DNA of 22,908 nucleotides from a virus: the IMG/VR virus record IMGVR_UViG_3300027777_000159, positions 1 through 22,908 of that record; one strand, 5' to 3'. Below, in pieces: positions 13,605-21,411 of this stretch. The stretch's first letter is position 1. Each line of letters opens with the position of its first letter. The notes beneath the pieces are model-generated. The model was not told where the DNA came from. It saw only the letters and a program-made list of their open reading frames with translations, and did no database searches. The translations under genes and the position numbers were made by a program.

Positions 13605-14075
13605 ATGGATCCTTTAACCGTACTAGCCCTTGCCCAAACAGCTTTCTCAGGTTTGAAAGCGGGCATTGCTGCGGGCAAAGAGATTCAACATGTCGCCAAA
13701 GACTTGTCCGATTTGTGGGGTAGCCTTGCAAAGCTAACGCAGATTGCTGCGGAACCACCCCGCAAGTCCCTATTCTCAAATAAATCTGTGGAACAGATTG
13801 CTATTGAGAGGTATACGGCAAAAGCAGAAGCTCAAGATTTGGCCGCAAAAGCCAAGAATATGTTTGTCGGACAGTTTGGATTAGCGGCGTGGGATCAAGT
13901 GCAAAGAGAAGTCATCAATATTCGTAAAGAGATTGAGCGGGAAAAGTACGCGGCGGAAAAGGCCCGTGTTGCAAAGCTTGAGGAAATTCGCGACGCTGCG
14001 GTCGTCACACTAATTGTTCTGGGCCTTGTATCGGTGATGGGCCTTGTTGGTATGGCTTTACTAATAAGAGGATGA
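13605..14075 (+). CDS. Membrane protein with coiled coil, 156 aa
   Basis: The 156-residue protein begins with a helical, weakly hydrophobic segment (MDPLTVLALAQTAFSGLKAG). A long charged coiled coil lies around 95-130 (VQREVINIRKEIEREKYAAE), then one clear membrane span at about 132-154 (AVVTLIVLGLVSVMGLVGMA). Proteins of this form sit directly before the holin in related phages. It could be a lysis accessory such as a spanin- or antiholin-like protein, or a virion membrane protein. It starts one base after the preceding stop. Confidence 0.8.
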   Translation: MDPLTVLALAQTAFSGLKAGIAAGKEIQHVAKDLSDLWGSLAKLTQIAAEPPRKSLFSNKSVEQIAIERYTAKAEAQDLAAKAKNMFVGQFGLAAWDQVQREVINIRKEIEREKYAAEKARVAKLEEIRDAAVVTLIVLGLVSVMGLVGMALLIRG

Positions 14076-14080
14076 AATGA

Positions 14081-14599
14081 ATGGATCTTTCAAAAATCGG
14101 TGGCCTTTTGGGCCAAGTAGCTCCTACTATAGCTACAGCTTTGGGTGGCCCTTTGGCGGGGTTAGCGGTCAAGACCATTTCGGAGGCGATGTTCGGACAT
14201 CCGGATGCAAACGAATCCGAAGTGTCAGCCGCTCTAATGGGCGCAACGCCAGAGCAGCTTCAGAAGCTGAAAGAAACCGACGCCACCTTCAAGTTAAAAA
14301 TGAAGGAGCTGGACATTGATCTTGAGCGTATCTCGGCAGCGGATCGTGACTCTGCCCGGAATATGCAGATCCATACCAACGACTGGATCCCCCGTGTCCT
14401 TGCCATCATGATCACTGTTGGTTTCTTTGGCATCTTGGTTTGGATGTTGCTGAAGGGTATGCCGCCGACGGGAACCGAAGCACTCCTGATGATGCTCGGT
14501 GCGCTGGGGACAGCTTGGACTGGGGTTGTTAATTTTTACTATGGGTCATCTGCTGGGAGCAAAGCTAAAACGGAAGCCATGCAAAAACCAAGGGAGTAA
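14081..14599 (+). CDS. Holin of the three-membrane-segment (GTA holin) type
   Basis: Holins open the inner membrane at the end of infection. This 172-residue protein has a hydrophobic N-terminus (about 8-37), a charged middle containing AADRDSARNMQIHTNDWIP (86-104), then two strong membrane segments at about 104-125 (RVLAIMITVGFFGILVWMLL) and 133-154 (EALLMMLGALGTAWTGVVNF). It ends with YYGSSAGSKAKTEAM. The D-S-A-R segment and the W-T-G-V-V-N-F-Y-Y-G-S-S-x-G-S motif are typical of the PF11351 family found in phages and gene transfer agents. The matching endolysin is not obvious here; the transglycosylase at 9795 is an unlikely but possible partner. Confidence 0.88.
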   Translation: MDLSKIGGLLGQVAPTIATALGGPLAGLAVKTISEAMFGHPDANESEVSAALMGATPEQLQKLKETDATFKLKMKELDIDLERISAADRDSARNMQIHTNDWIPRVLAIMITVGFFGILVWMLLKGMPPTGTEALLMMLGALGTAWTGVVNFYYGSSAGSKAKTEAMQKPRE

Positions 14600-14601
14600 T
14601 T

Positions 14602-14802
14602 GTGAGCGATCTTTACATTGTTGACAGATTGTTTAAAGTGATTCGAGAGCGGAGAGACGTAGTTGAAGAGGCGGTAACAAAAGGCCCCGTCTCAGACTTC
14701 TCCGCTTTCAGACACCTTCGGGGTAAACTCGAAGTGTGGGATGAGATCGAGAATGAGCTGCGCCTTTTGCTAAAAAATGAAAGAGACAGAGACAATGAGT
14801 AA
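14602..14802 (+). CDS. Small conserved phage protein, 66 aa
   Basis: A 66-residue helical protein with a GTG start, preceded by AGGGAG. The sequence LFKVIRERRDVVEEAVTKGP followed by FRHLRGKLEVWDEIENELR is a two-helix pattern found in small proteins encoded between holin and GroES-like genes of related phages. It overlaps the next gene by 8 nt. Function unknown. Confidence 0.78.
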   Translation: MSDLYIVDRLFKVIRERRDVVEEAVTKGPVSDFSAFRHLRGKLEVWDEIENELRLLLKNERDRDNE

Positions 14803-15298
14803 TCTGATTCTACCCGACCATGTTCAAAAGAAACTGAACGCCAAGGCCCCTGAGCCAGTCACTAATCCGGACCTTCTCAAGGAAGAACCCAAAGGTGCTT
14901 TGGGTCAGGCCTTTGTCCTCCCGGAAGAGGTCGTTCTCGACCCAACCAAGATCCCTCAGTCAGCCCTAGCACGATTGCCCCAGCCTACGGGTTGGCGACT
15001 TCTTGTGTTGCCCTATCGCGGCGCAGGAAAAACCAAGGGCGGAGTACATCTTGCTGAGGAATACGTAGAGCGTCAATCATTGGCAACCGTGGTTGCCTAT
15101 GTTCTTGCCGTTGGACCAACAGCCTACAAGGATAAAGACAAGTTTCCTGATGGGCCGTGGTGCAAGCAGGGGGACTGGATTATGCTTGGGCGGTATGCCG
15201 GGGCACGGTTCCGTATCGAAGGCGGAGAAGTCCGCATCCTTAACGATGACGAGATCATCGCAACCATCTCTGATCCGGCGGACATCTTGAACGTCTGA
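14795..15298 (+). CDS. GroES-like co-chaperonin
   Basis: A phage version of the GroES lid that works with host GroEL to fold proteins, probably the capsid protein encoded nearby (compare phage T4 gp31). Residues about 61-162 carry the fold: RLPQPTGWRLLVLPYRGAGK, the mobile-loop region GKTKGGVHLAEEY (78-90), VVAYVLAVGP, CKQGDWIMLGRYAGARF and IIATI. An N-terminal extension of about 55 residues is longer than in bacterial GroES. ATG at 14795 is preferred to the one at 14777, which lacks a ribosome-binding site. It overlaps the preceding gene in the string ATGAGTAA. Confidence 0.88.
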   Translation: MSNLILPDHVQKKLNAKAPEPVTNPDLLKEEPKGALGQAFVLPEEVVLDPTKIPQSALARLPQPTGWRLLVLPYRGAGKTKGGVHLAEEYVERQSLATVVAYVLAVGPTAYKDKDKFPDGPWCKQGDWIMLGRYAGARFRIEGGEVRILNDDEIIATISDPADILNV

Positions 15299-15321
15299 TC
15301 AGTGCAGCAACGGAGATTGCT

Positions 15322-16230
15322 ATGAGTGAAGAAGACAAAGTCGAAGACGGCTCCATTGAGATCACCTTAGAAGATGATGGTGACGAAAAAGGAGAAGTCG
15401 AGGTTGAGGTTGCGGCAAAGCCGGAACCGGAGCTTGAGCGACGGCCCTCTCGTGATGACCAAGACCTTGAGGAGCATTCCGACAAGGTTAAGAAGCGTAT
15501 CGACAAGCTGACCTTTAAGATCCGGGAAGCCGAGCGTCGCGAACGAGCGGCTCTTGATTTTGCCCGTGGGTTGAAGGGTGAGCTTGATAACTATAAGCAA
15601 AAAGCAACGATTTTGGACCAGACGTTGGTCCAAGAGTTTGATAACCGCATTCGGTCTCAGGAACGGCTGGCCAAGGATAGGCTGAAACAAGCCATCGATA
15701 TGGGTGATTCTGATGCCCAGATCGAGGCACAATCCCTTCTTGCAAACGTCGCCGTAGAAAACGAACGCTTGCGTGTCACCCGTTTGCGTCGGGAACAGGA
15801 GGATGTTGCGGAGCGTCAGCGGTATGAGCGGGAAGCTCGTGCCCCTCAAGAGGCTCCTCGCCAGCTGCAACCTGATCCAAAGGCTCAAGGCTGGGCAGAG
15901 AAAAACGAGTGGTTTGGTGCTGATCGTGCCATGACCGCTACGGCTTATGCCATTCATGAGGATTTAGTGACTCGTGAAGGCTACGACCCAACCAGCGATG
16001 AGTATTACGACGAGCTTGATCATCGCATGCGGCAAGATTTTCCCCACAAGTTCAAAAGATCGGAGCCCGCAGAACGGCCCCAGTCTCCCGTGGCTTCGGC
16101 CCGATCCACCGCAAAACCCAGCCAGCGCAAGATTTCTCTGACCCCAAGTCAGGTAAGGATTGCCAAAGCACTCAATGTTAGTTTAGAAGAGTATGCGAAG
16201 CATGCTCGTAAGCAGATGTTAGGACAATGA
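15322..16230 (+). CDS. Capsid scaffolding protein
   Basis: The scaffold guides assembly of the capsid shell and then leaves. The 302-residue product has an acidic N-terminus (EDKVEDGSIEITLEDDGDEK), a long charged coiled coil at about 48-175, then WAEKNEWFGADRAMTATAYA (191-210) and EGYDPTSDEYYDELDHRM. It closes with a basic tail and LTPSQVRIAKALNVSLEEYA (273-292). The form and the position two genes ahead of the capsid gene match scaffolds of related phages. GGAGAT precedes the start. The basic C-terminus is the likely contact with the capsid protein. Confidence 0.87.
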   Translation: MSEEDKVEDGSIEITLEDDGDEKGEVEVEVAAKPEPELERRPSRDDQDLEEHSDKVKKRIDKLTFKIREAERRERAALDFARGLKGELDNYKQKATILDQTLVQEFDNRIRSQERLAKDRLKQAIDMGDSDAQIEAQSLLANVAVENERLRVTRLRREQEDVAERQRYEREARAPQEAPRQLQPDPKAQGWAEKNEWFGADRAMTATAYAIHEDLVTREGYDPTSDEYYDELDHRMRQDFPHKFKRSEPAERPQSPVASARSTAKPSQRKISLTPSQVRIAKALNVSLEEYAKHARKQMLGQ

Positions 16231-16232
16231 TT

Positions 16233-16694
16233 ATGTCAGTTGACCGTACACCTCGTTCCGAGAATGCCCGAGCCAAACAAGCTCGCCCTCAAGTTTGGAG
16301 ACCCCCGTCCTCGTTGGACGCACCCCCCGCACCGGAGGGTTACAAGCATCGCTGGGTTCGTATGGAGACCAGCGGCTTTGACGATAAAAAGAATCTCCAT
16401 TCCCGCTTACGCGAAGGCTTTGAACTTGTTCGCGCTGATGAGTTTCCGGACTTTGATCTTCCTACCATTAATGATGGCAAGCATGCCGGAGTTATTGCGG
16501 TAGGTGGATTAGTCCTAGCGCGTATCCCAGATGATCTTGTCAGACAACGGGAAGCGTACTACCGCAACCAAGCCCAACAGCAGATGGATGCGGTTGATAA
16601 CGACCTGATGCGAGACCAGCACTCTTCAATGCCGATCAGTAAGCCAGATCGTCAAACTCGTGTAACCTTCGGTGGAAATCGTTCCGCCGGATAA
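16233..16694 (+). CDS. Conserved capsid-module protein, 153 aa
   Basis: Lies between scaffold and capsid genes. It contains PEGYKHRWVRMETSGFDDKK, NLHSRLREGFELVRADEFPD and GVIAVGGLVLARIPDDLVRQ, a pattern repeatedly found at this position in related phages. The second half is a helix rich in Gln (REAYYRNQAQQQMDAVDNDL), then TRVTFGG. ATG at 16233 is better placed after AGGA than the overlapping ATG at 16227. It may help assembly or be a minor capsid part; no activity is known. Confidence 0.8.
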   Translation: MSVDRTPRSENARAKQARPQVWRPPSSLDAPPAPEGYKHRWVRMETSGFDDKKNLHSRLREGFELVRADEFPDFDLPTINDGKHAGVIAVGGLVLARIPDDLVRQREAYYRNQAQQQMDAVDNDLMRDQHSSMPISKPDRQTRVTFGGNRSAG

Positions 16695-16713
16695 TTTCAA
16701 AAGGATCTAAGCA

Positions 16714-17328
16714 ATGGCAAATATCAATGCCACTTTCGGGCTTCGCCCGTATCGTATGCTTGGAAGCGGTGCTAACACCAACGGCGACAGCACATATCTG
16801 ATTCAGACCGCAGCTACTGCGGGTACGTCCAGCTCCATCTACTGCGGCGCACCTGTCATTCCGCTGACTAACGGTATGATCGATCTCCCTGCTACTGCCA
16901 CCGGCGGTACAGTACCTATTCTGGGTGTCTTCCTCGGTTGTAACTACATTGATTTGACAGGCAAGCCCCGCTGGTCGCCATATTGGCCCGGCACTTCGGC
17001 TGTCTATGCAAACTCAATTGCTACGGCAACTGTGGTCTCTAACCCTGACCAGCTGTTCTTGATCAACACAGACGCTGCTGCGGCTGATTCGATTGTCCAC
17101 GCAAACGCCAACTTCGCAACCGCCATCACTGGCAGCGCGATCACTGGTTCGTATGCAAAGCTGGCAGTTTCAACGGTAGCAACTACCAACACTCTCAACC
17201 TCCGCATCATTGGCTTCGAGGATACTCCTTTCAATACTGATGCTTCGGTTGCTGGTCGTCTGGCGATTGTGCTGCTCAACAATCACTTCTATCGCTACAA
17301 TGCCAACGGCACTGGCGCGGGCGTTTAA
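16714..17328 (+). CDS. Virion structural protein, probable capsid decoration
   Basis: A 204-residue, beta-rich, Ala/Thr-rich protein beginning MANINATFGLRPYRMLGSGA. The mid part VPILGVFLGCNYIDLTGKPR followed by WSPYWPGTS and the end IVLLNNHFYRYNA match a family encoded directly before the major capsid gene in many phages and usually called structural. Decoration or stabilisation of the shell is inferred from position. It has AAGGA upstream, and the capsid gene follows after 13 nt, suggesting high co-expression. Confidence 0.78.
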   Translation: MANINATFGLRPYRMLGSGANTNGDSTYLIQTAATAGTSSSIYCGAPVIPLTNGMIDLPATATGGTVPILGVFLGCNYIDLTGKPRWSPYWPGTSAVYANSIATATVVSNPDQLFLINTDAAAADSIVHANANFATAITGSAITGSYAKLAVSTVATTNTLNLRIIGFEDTPFNTDASVAGRLAIVLLNNHFYRYNANGTGAGV

Positions 17329-17341
17329 GGAGATTTGAACA

Positions 17342-18250
17342 ATGGCTATTACTCGTTCACAACTCCTCAAAGAGCTTGAGCCGGGCCTCAATGCACTCTT
17401 TGGGATGGAATATGATCGTTACGACAACGAGCATGCCGAGATTTTCGACACGGAAAATTCTGACCGTGCCTTCGAAGAAGAAGTCATGCTGGCTGGTTTC
17501 GGTCAGGCCCCAGTAAAGGGCGAAGGTGCAGCGATCACTTACGACACCGCTGGTGAATCGTATACTGCCCGCTACACCCATGACACCATTGCCATCGCGT
17601 TTGCGATCACCGAAGAAGCTGTCGAAGATAATCTCTACGACAAACTCTCGGCCCGCTATACCCGTGCAATGGCGCGTTCGATGTCCAACACCAAACAGGT
17701 GAAGGCTGCTTCGGTCCTCAACAACGCTTTCTCCTCGTCCTATCTGGGCGGCGATGGCGTGTCGATGGTCAACAGCGCACATCCTACCTTCGGTGGCGGT
17801 ACGTTTGCGAACACCCCAACCACTCAGGCTGACTTGAACGAAACCTCGCTCGAACAGGCTCTGATTGATATCGCAGCTTTCATCGACGAACGCGGCCTGA
17901 AAATCGCTCTTCGTGGCATGAAGCTGATTATCAACCCAGCTCTCCAGTTCACCGCCGAGCGTATCCTCAAGTCCGATCAGCGCGTTTCGACCGCTGACAA
18001 CGACCTGAACGCGATCAAGTCAGGCGGCTATTTGCCGCAGGGCTTTACCGTGAACCACTTCTTGACCGACCCTGATGCGTTCTTCATCAAGACTGACGCA
18101 CCAAATGGCTTGAAGCACTTCGTTCGTTCGCCAATCAAGACTGCAATGGAAGGCGACTTTGAAACGGGCAACGCTCGTTATAAGGCCCGCGAGCGTTACA
18201 GCTTCGGTTGGTCTGATCCTCGTGCGATCTACGGTTCGCAGGGTGCGTAA
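17342..18250 (+). CDS. Major capsid protein
   Basis: Forms the icosahedral shell, probably with the HK97 fold. The 302 residues begin MAITRSQLLKELEPGLNALF and include YTARYTHDTIAIAFAITEEA (74-93), the N-arm/E-loop region, NSAHPTFGGGTF, ALRGMKLIINPALQFTAERI (190-209) and the end YSFGWSDPRAIYG. This resembles Mu gpT-like capsid proteins common in marine phages. TAAGGAG lies before the ATG. The coding region is rich in C-ending codons, as expected for high expression. A strong terminator follows at 18276, so this gene closes the first late transcript. Confidence 0.92.
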   Translation: MAITRSQLLKELEPGLNALFGMEYDRYDNEHAEIFDTENSDRAFEEEVMLAGFGQAPVKGEGAAITYDTAGESYTARYTHDTIAIAFAITEEAVEDNLYDKLSARYTRAMARSMSNTKQVKAASVLNNAFSSSYLGGDGVSMVNSAHPTFGGGTFANTPTTQADLNETSLEQALIDIAAFIDERGLKIALRGMKLIINPALQFTAERILKSDQRVSTADNDLNAIKSGGYLPQGFTVNHFLTDPDAFFIKTDAPNGLKHFVRSPIKTAMEGDFETGNARYKARERYSFGWSDPRAIYGSQGA

Positions 18251-18275
18251 GCACTAAGTGCGGCAACAAAATTAA

Positions 18276-18305
18276 GGGGGTTGGCCTTGTGTCAGCCCCC
18301 TTTTT
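18276..18305 (+). terminator. Intrinsic terminator after the capsid gene
   Basis: GGGGGTTG (18276-18283) and CAGCCCCC (18293-18300) form an 8-bp stem with a 9-nt loop, followed by five T and CG. It ends the terL-to-capsid transcript. Confidence 0.92.
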
Positions 18306-18314
18306 CGTATAGTC

Positions 18315-18370
18315 TCTGTGCAGTCCGGGGGTTCCGGCTATGTTGACCGTCCCGGCGGACGCTGCACAGA
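18315..18370 (+). other. Structured element between terminator and next gene
   Basis: TCTGTGCAG (18315-18323) and CTGCACAGA (18362-18370) pair perfectly. Inside them TCCG/CGGA (18324, 18356) and GGG/CCC (18328, 18351) continue the helix with small bulges. No U-tract follows. It lies 33 nt before the start at 18404 and could be an RNA-processing site or a 5' leader structure of the next transcript. No convincing promoter was found in 18306-18403. Confidence 0.5.
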
Positions 18371-18403
18371 CAACATGGCTTACATCGTGCAGGAGTTTAT
18401 ACG

Positions 18404-18883
18404 ATGGGTATTACCACTTTCTCTGGTCCCGTTAAAGTCGGCGACATCAAATTCACCACTGGCACAACCTTGGGCCAAGACGTAGCCAACCTTGGCACGG
18501 TCATCTCCATGCAGTCCGAAACCGTTTCTCAGGCGGGCGCAGGGGCAGACGGCATTTATACTTCCAACATCGTCATCCCCGCCGGTAGCACCATTACCTC
18601 CATTCAGCTGTTCATCACCGCTATTTGGTCTGGCAGTTCGTCAACCCTCGGTGTTGGCACAACTGGGTCAGCTACTTATTTGACTGCTGCTGGTGCAGTG
18701 GCTGGTGGTACTCTTGGCATTATTGCCGCTACCGCTGGTGCAGATGCAACCCGTATCGGTAACTGGGCAAACGTTGGCACAACCGATATTCGTATCCGCC
18801 TGACCTCGACCAACACCGGCACAGGAACAGGCGTCTTGGTTGTTAGTTATGCTCAGAACCCTAACCTGACCTTTGTGGTCTAA
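18404..18883 (+). CDS. Virion structural protein, beta-rich, 159 aa
   Basis: A 159-residue protein rich in Gly, Thr, Ser and Ala with alternating hydrophobic strands, beginning MGITTFSGPVKVGDIKFTTG. The stretch NIVIPAGSTITSIQLFITAI and the closing VLVVSYAQNPNL resemble a family found after the capsid gene in related phages, thought to be a minor structural or fibre-like part. CAGGAG lies nine bases before the ATG. It opens the second late segment, after the terminator. Confidence 0.75.
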   Translation: MGITTFSGPVKVGDIKFTTGTTLGQDVANLGTVISMQSETVSQAGAGADGIYTSNIVIPAGSTITSIQLFITAIWSGSSSTLGVGTTGSATYLTAAGAVAGGTLGIIAATAGADATRIGNWANVGTTDIRIRLTSTNTGTGTGVLVVSYAQNPNLTFVV

Positions 18884-18898
18884 TAATAGGGGGCCGCA

Positions 18899-19297
18899 AT
18901 GGCTGACACTGTAGCAACACAGCTTCTTTATGATGGCGTTAAAAAAGCCATCATGAAGTTTACCAATGCCTCCGATGGCACAGGGGAAACCGCTGTTAAG
19001 AAGGTGGATGTTACAACCCTGTCCACCTACTTTGGCAAGGCATGTTCCGCTGTTCAGATTGAACGCATCTACGGTCTTACGCATGGAATGGAAGTTCGTT
19101 TGCTGTGGGAAGCTACAGCAAACGTAACTATCCTTACATTTCCGCAAAATGCCGCTCAGACAATGGACTTTACGGATTCCGTTAATCTGACCAACAACGC
19201 AACTACGGGTAAAACAGGCAACATCCTGTTTACTACGTTGGATGCCTCTGCCGGGGATGCTTACACAATCATCCTCGTCTTGCGTAAAATCTACTGA
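18899..19297 (+). CDS. Structural protein, 132 aa
   Basis: A 132-residue protein with a beta-strand pattern: QLLYDGVKKAIMKFTNASDG near the start, ERIYGLTHGMEVRLLWEATA (56-75), then DAYTIILVLRKIY at the end. Small proteins of this pattern follow the previous family in related phages and are taken as virion parts. GGGGGCC precedes the start. The function is not established. Confidence 0.72.
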   Translation: MADTVATQLLYDGVKKAIMKFTNASDGTGETAVKKVDVTTLSTYFGKACSAVQIERIYGLTHGMEVRLLWEATANVTILTFPQNAAQTMDFTDSVNLTNNATTGKTGNILFTTLDASAGDAYTIILVLRKIY

Positions 19298-19312
19298 GCT
19301 GGGCGGGGTGTG

Positions 19313-19555
19313 ATGAACATATCCATTGATTTAGTGTGGAACATGCTTCACACCCTCCTCATTGTCCCGATGGGGTGGGTACTAGTATATCTTAACAGCC
19401 AGCAAAACCAACTCTGGAAAACCGTATCTGAAACCAGAGAAAAGTACGTTACAAAAGCAGAGTTACAAAGCGACCTAGCCTTAATGCACAAAAGGTTTGA
19501 TCGTATTGAAGAAAAAATAGACCGTCTCATCGCAGACCATCTTGTGAAACGCTAG
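19313..19555 (+). CDS. Membrane protein with coiled coil, 80 aa
   Basis: An 80-residue protein with one membrane segment at about 6-26 (WNMLHTLLIVPMGWVLVYL), then a charged helix (ETREKYVTKAELQSDLALM and RFDRIEEKIDRLIADH) that should form a coiled coil. This form resembles XhlA/hemolysin-type or other lysis-associated phage proteins, though the match is only architectural. ATG at 19313 is chosen; the GTG one codon earlier is also possible. Confidence 0.72.
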   Translation: MNISIDLVWNMLHTLLIVPMGWVLVYLNSQQNQLWKTVSETREKYVTKAELQSDLALMHKRFDRIEEKIDRLIADHLVKR

Positions 19556-19565
19556 GAGAACTACC

Positions 19566-20003
19566 ATGGCCCTTATGAAAAAACCCGGCAAAAACGACTC
19601 CATGCCAAAGCGCATCCGTCAACGTGCCATGAACATGGCAATGGCGGACCGCCGTGGAGCGGGTGCTCCCATGCCCCCCGCTATGTCCGATGCTCCAATG
19701 ATGACCTCCCCCATGTCCCCCGGTGCTGCTCCCCCTGCCATGAAAAAGGGCGGTGCTGTTAAGGAAAAAGGCAGCAAGGAAGTTTACGCTTCCAAGGCCG
19801 CAATGAAGAAGCACGAAGCTGGCGAAAGCAAGCGTAAAGAAGCCAAAGAGCACAAGATGCGTGGCGGCGGTGTAGCTACTCGCGGCATGGGGGTAGCTTT
19901 GAAAAAGGGCGGTCTCCCAAATGTCGGTCGCGTCAAAGGCGTTACACCCAACAAGCCTAAACTTATGGTTGTCATCGCTGTTGGCAAAGGCAAAAAGAAA
20001 TGA
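19566..20003 (+). CDS. Basic Met/Pro-rich phage protein, 145 aa
   Basis: A strongly basic protein with a Met- and Pro-rich middle (GAPMPPAMSDAPMMTSPMSP) and Lys-rich ends. Residues about 97-115 read MRGGGVATRGMGVALKKGG, a motif repeated nearly exactly in the product of 20348-20704. Such proteins occur in sets beside connector genes in related phages. They may be DNA-associated or minor virion proteins. The start has AGGAG upstream and the end overlaps the next gene (ATGA). Confidence 0.78.
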   Translation: MALMKKPGKNDSMPKRIRQRAMNMAMADRRGAGAPMPPAMSDAPMMTSPMSPGAAPPAMKKGGAVKEKGSKEVYASKAAMKKHEAGESKRKEAKEHKMRGGGVATRGMGVALKKGGLPNVGRVKGVTPNKPKLMVVIAVGKGKKK

Positions 20004-20332
20004 AAAAGCTGACGGCCAAACAAAAGAAAATCGGCAAAGTAATGCACGAGTTCAAGGCTGGCAGTCTGCACTCTGGCAAAGGTGGCCCCCTTGTTAAGAG
20101 CCCCAAACAAGCAGTTGCCATTGCGTTATCTGAGTCAAAGGGTCTTGCTAAAGGTGGTGAGTGGATCAAGGATGCGATCAAAAACCCCGGTGCTCTTCGT
20201 AAGTCCTTGAAAGTCCCTGCTGGAGAAAAGATTCCAGCGGCTAAACTGGCTGCTGCTTCTAAGTCTTCCAACCCAACTCTTGCCAAACGCGCCAATCTTG
20301 CGAAGACACTTCGCGGACTTAACAAAAGTTAA
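20000..20332 (+). CDS. DUF6496-like basic protein, 110 aa
   Basis: Residues 1-48 have the pattern KVMHEFKAGSLHSGKGGPLV followed by KSPKQAVAIALSESKG, which I associate with DUF6496, a small phage domain of unknown role. The second part, EWIKDAIKNPGALRKSLKVP, GEKIPAAKLAAASKSSNPTL and KRANLAKTLRGL, matches a separate short module often joined to structural genes. The whole is very basic. DNA contact inside the virion is a guess. Confidence 0.82.
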   Translation: MKKLTAKQKKIGKVMHEFKAGSLHSGKGGPLVKSPKQAVAIALSESKGLAKGGEWIKDAIKNPGALRKSLKVPAGEKIPAAKLAAASKSSNPTLAKRANLAKTLRGLNKS

Positions 20333-20347
20333 AGTAAGGATGTACTG

Positions 20348-20704
20348 ATGTCCCAGCGCGGATCACTTAATCTTGGAATCCTAACCAACCCCGAAGAAGA
20401 CAAAGGAAAAAGTACCATGGCTAAAATGAGCATGAAGGAGTGGGAAGGTTCTAAGAAGGACCTCCAGCAGGACAAGAAGTTGGCTAAGAAGCATGGTATG
20501 TCTCTTGCCGATTGGGAAAAATCTAGCATGGACACCAAGCACGACAAGCAGCAATCTCCAAAAGGTTTGCGCGGCGGCGGCATTGCAACTCGTGGCATGG
20601 GCGTTGCTCTCAATCATGGGGGCTCCGTTTGCAAGGCTGGCGGCGGCATGGTAACTCCTAAGGGGGCTGGCGTAGGTCGGTCGAAAAGCTGCAAGGTAAG
20701 CTAA
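20348..20704 (+). CDS. Basic phage protein with RGGGIATRGMGVA motif, 118 aa
   Basis: A basic protein with MKEWEGSKKDLQQDKKLAKK, SLADWEKSSMDTKHDKQQ and GGGIATRGMGVALNHGGSV. The last part copies the motif in 19566-20003, so the two genes probably share a duplicated domain. ATG at 20348 has AAGGA upstream; ATG at 20417 (95-aa product MAKMSMKEWEG) has AAAGGA and may be the true start, since related proteins begin there. The role is unknown. Confidence 0.75.
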   Translation: MSQRGSLNLGILTNPEEDKGKSTMAKMSMKEWEGSKKDLQQDKKLAKKHGMSLADWEKSSMDTKHDKQQSPKGLRGGGIATRGMGVALNHGGSVCKAGGGMVTPKGAGVGRSKSCKVS

Positions 20705-20705
20705 G

Positions 20706-21410
20706 ATGGCAACTTCCGGCACGAAGACGTTCAACCTCGATCTAGGTGAATACATCGAGGAAGCTTTTGAGCGGTGTGGTATCGAGGTCCGTACGGGCTA
20801 TGATCAGCGCACGGCTCGCCGAAGCTTGAACCTCTTGCTGGCAGAGTGGGCAAACCGTGGGTTGAACCAATGGACGATTGCTCGTGATTCGATTACGGTG
20901 TCTGCTAATGGTGGGGTCAATTCGGATGGTCTGACTTACGAACTTCCCACTTCCACCATTGATATCATCTCAATGGCCTGTCGGTTTGTTAACACTGCTG
21001 CCTCTCAAAACCAGCAGGACCTAACCGTTGACCGAATCAGCCGCGATTATTACCTCAGCATTCCGAACAAACTCTCAGTTGGGCGACCCCTTCAGTTTTA
21101 TGTCAACCGTCAGATCACTCCTCAGCTTATTATATGGCCTCGGCCCAATCAGGATTATTACCTTATTGTTGATAAGCTCGTCCGTATGGATGATGCTGGA
21201 AGCGGCGCAAACACACTCGACATCCCTTTCCGCTTCTATCCCTGTCTTGTGGCTGGTCTTGCTTATTATATCGCTATGAAGAAAGCCCCGGATCGTGTGC
21301 AGCTCTTGAAGGCTGTATACGAGGAAGAGTTTGACAGAGCCAAGAGTGAGGACCGTGACCGCGCTTCACTGCAACTTACTCCGGTGAGGAACTGGTATAG
21401 GGTAGTGTAA
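20706..21410 (+). CDS. Head-to-tail adaptor protein, P22 gp4-like
   Basis: A 234-residue connector protein expected to bind below the portal and hold packaged DNA. It opens with FNLDLGEYIEEAFERCGIEV, RTARRSLNLLLAEWANRGLN and WTIARDSITVSA, the pattern of adaptor proteins in podovirus-like phages. A beta part follows (YELPTSTIDIISMACRF, LIIWPRPNQDYYLIVDKLVR). The C-terminal helices contain YYIAMKKAPDRVQLLKAVYE. It is followed by another small structural gene after one base. Assignment as a gp4-type rather than T7 gp11-type adaptor is uncertain. Confidence 0.78.
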   Translation: MATSGTKTFNLDLGEYIEEAFERCGIEVRTGYDQRTARRSLNLLLAEWANRGLNQWTIARDSITVSANGGVNSDGLTYELPTSTIDIISMACRFVNTAASQNQQDLTVDRISRDYYLSIPNKLSVGRPLQFYVNRQITPQLIIWPRPNQDYYLIVDKLVRMDDAGSGANTLDIPFRFYPCLVAGLAYYIAMKKAPDRVQLLKAVYEEEFDRAKSEDRDRASLQLTPVRNWYRVV

Positions 21411-21411
21411 T

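Noticed and set aside
14077-14319. 80-codon plus-strand frame
   Set aside because: It overlaps the holin in another frame; the holin has clear family motifs and membrane segments.
18306-18403. tRNA gene
   Set aside because: The stems do not form a cloverleaf and there is no T-arm sequence or anticodon arm of normal size.
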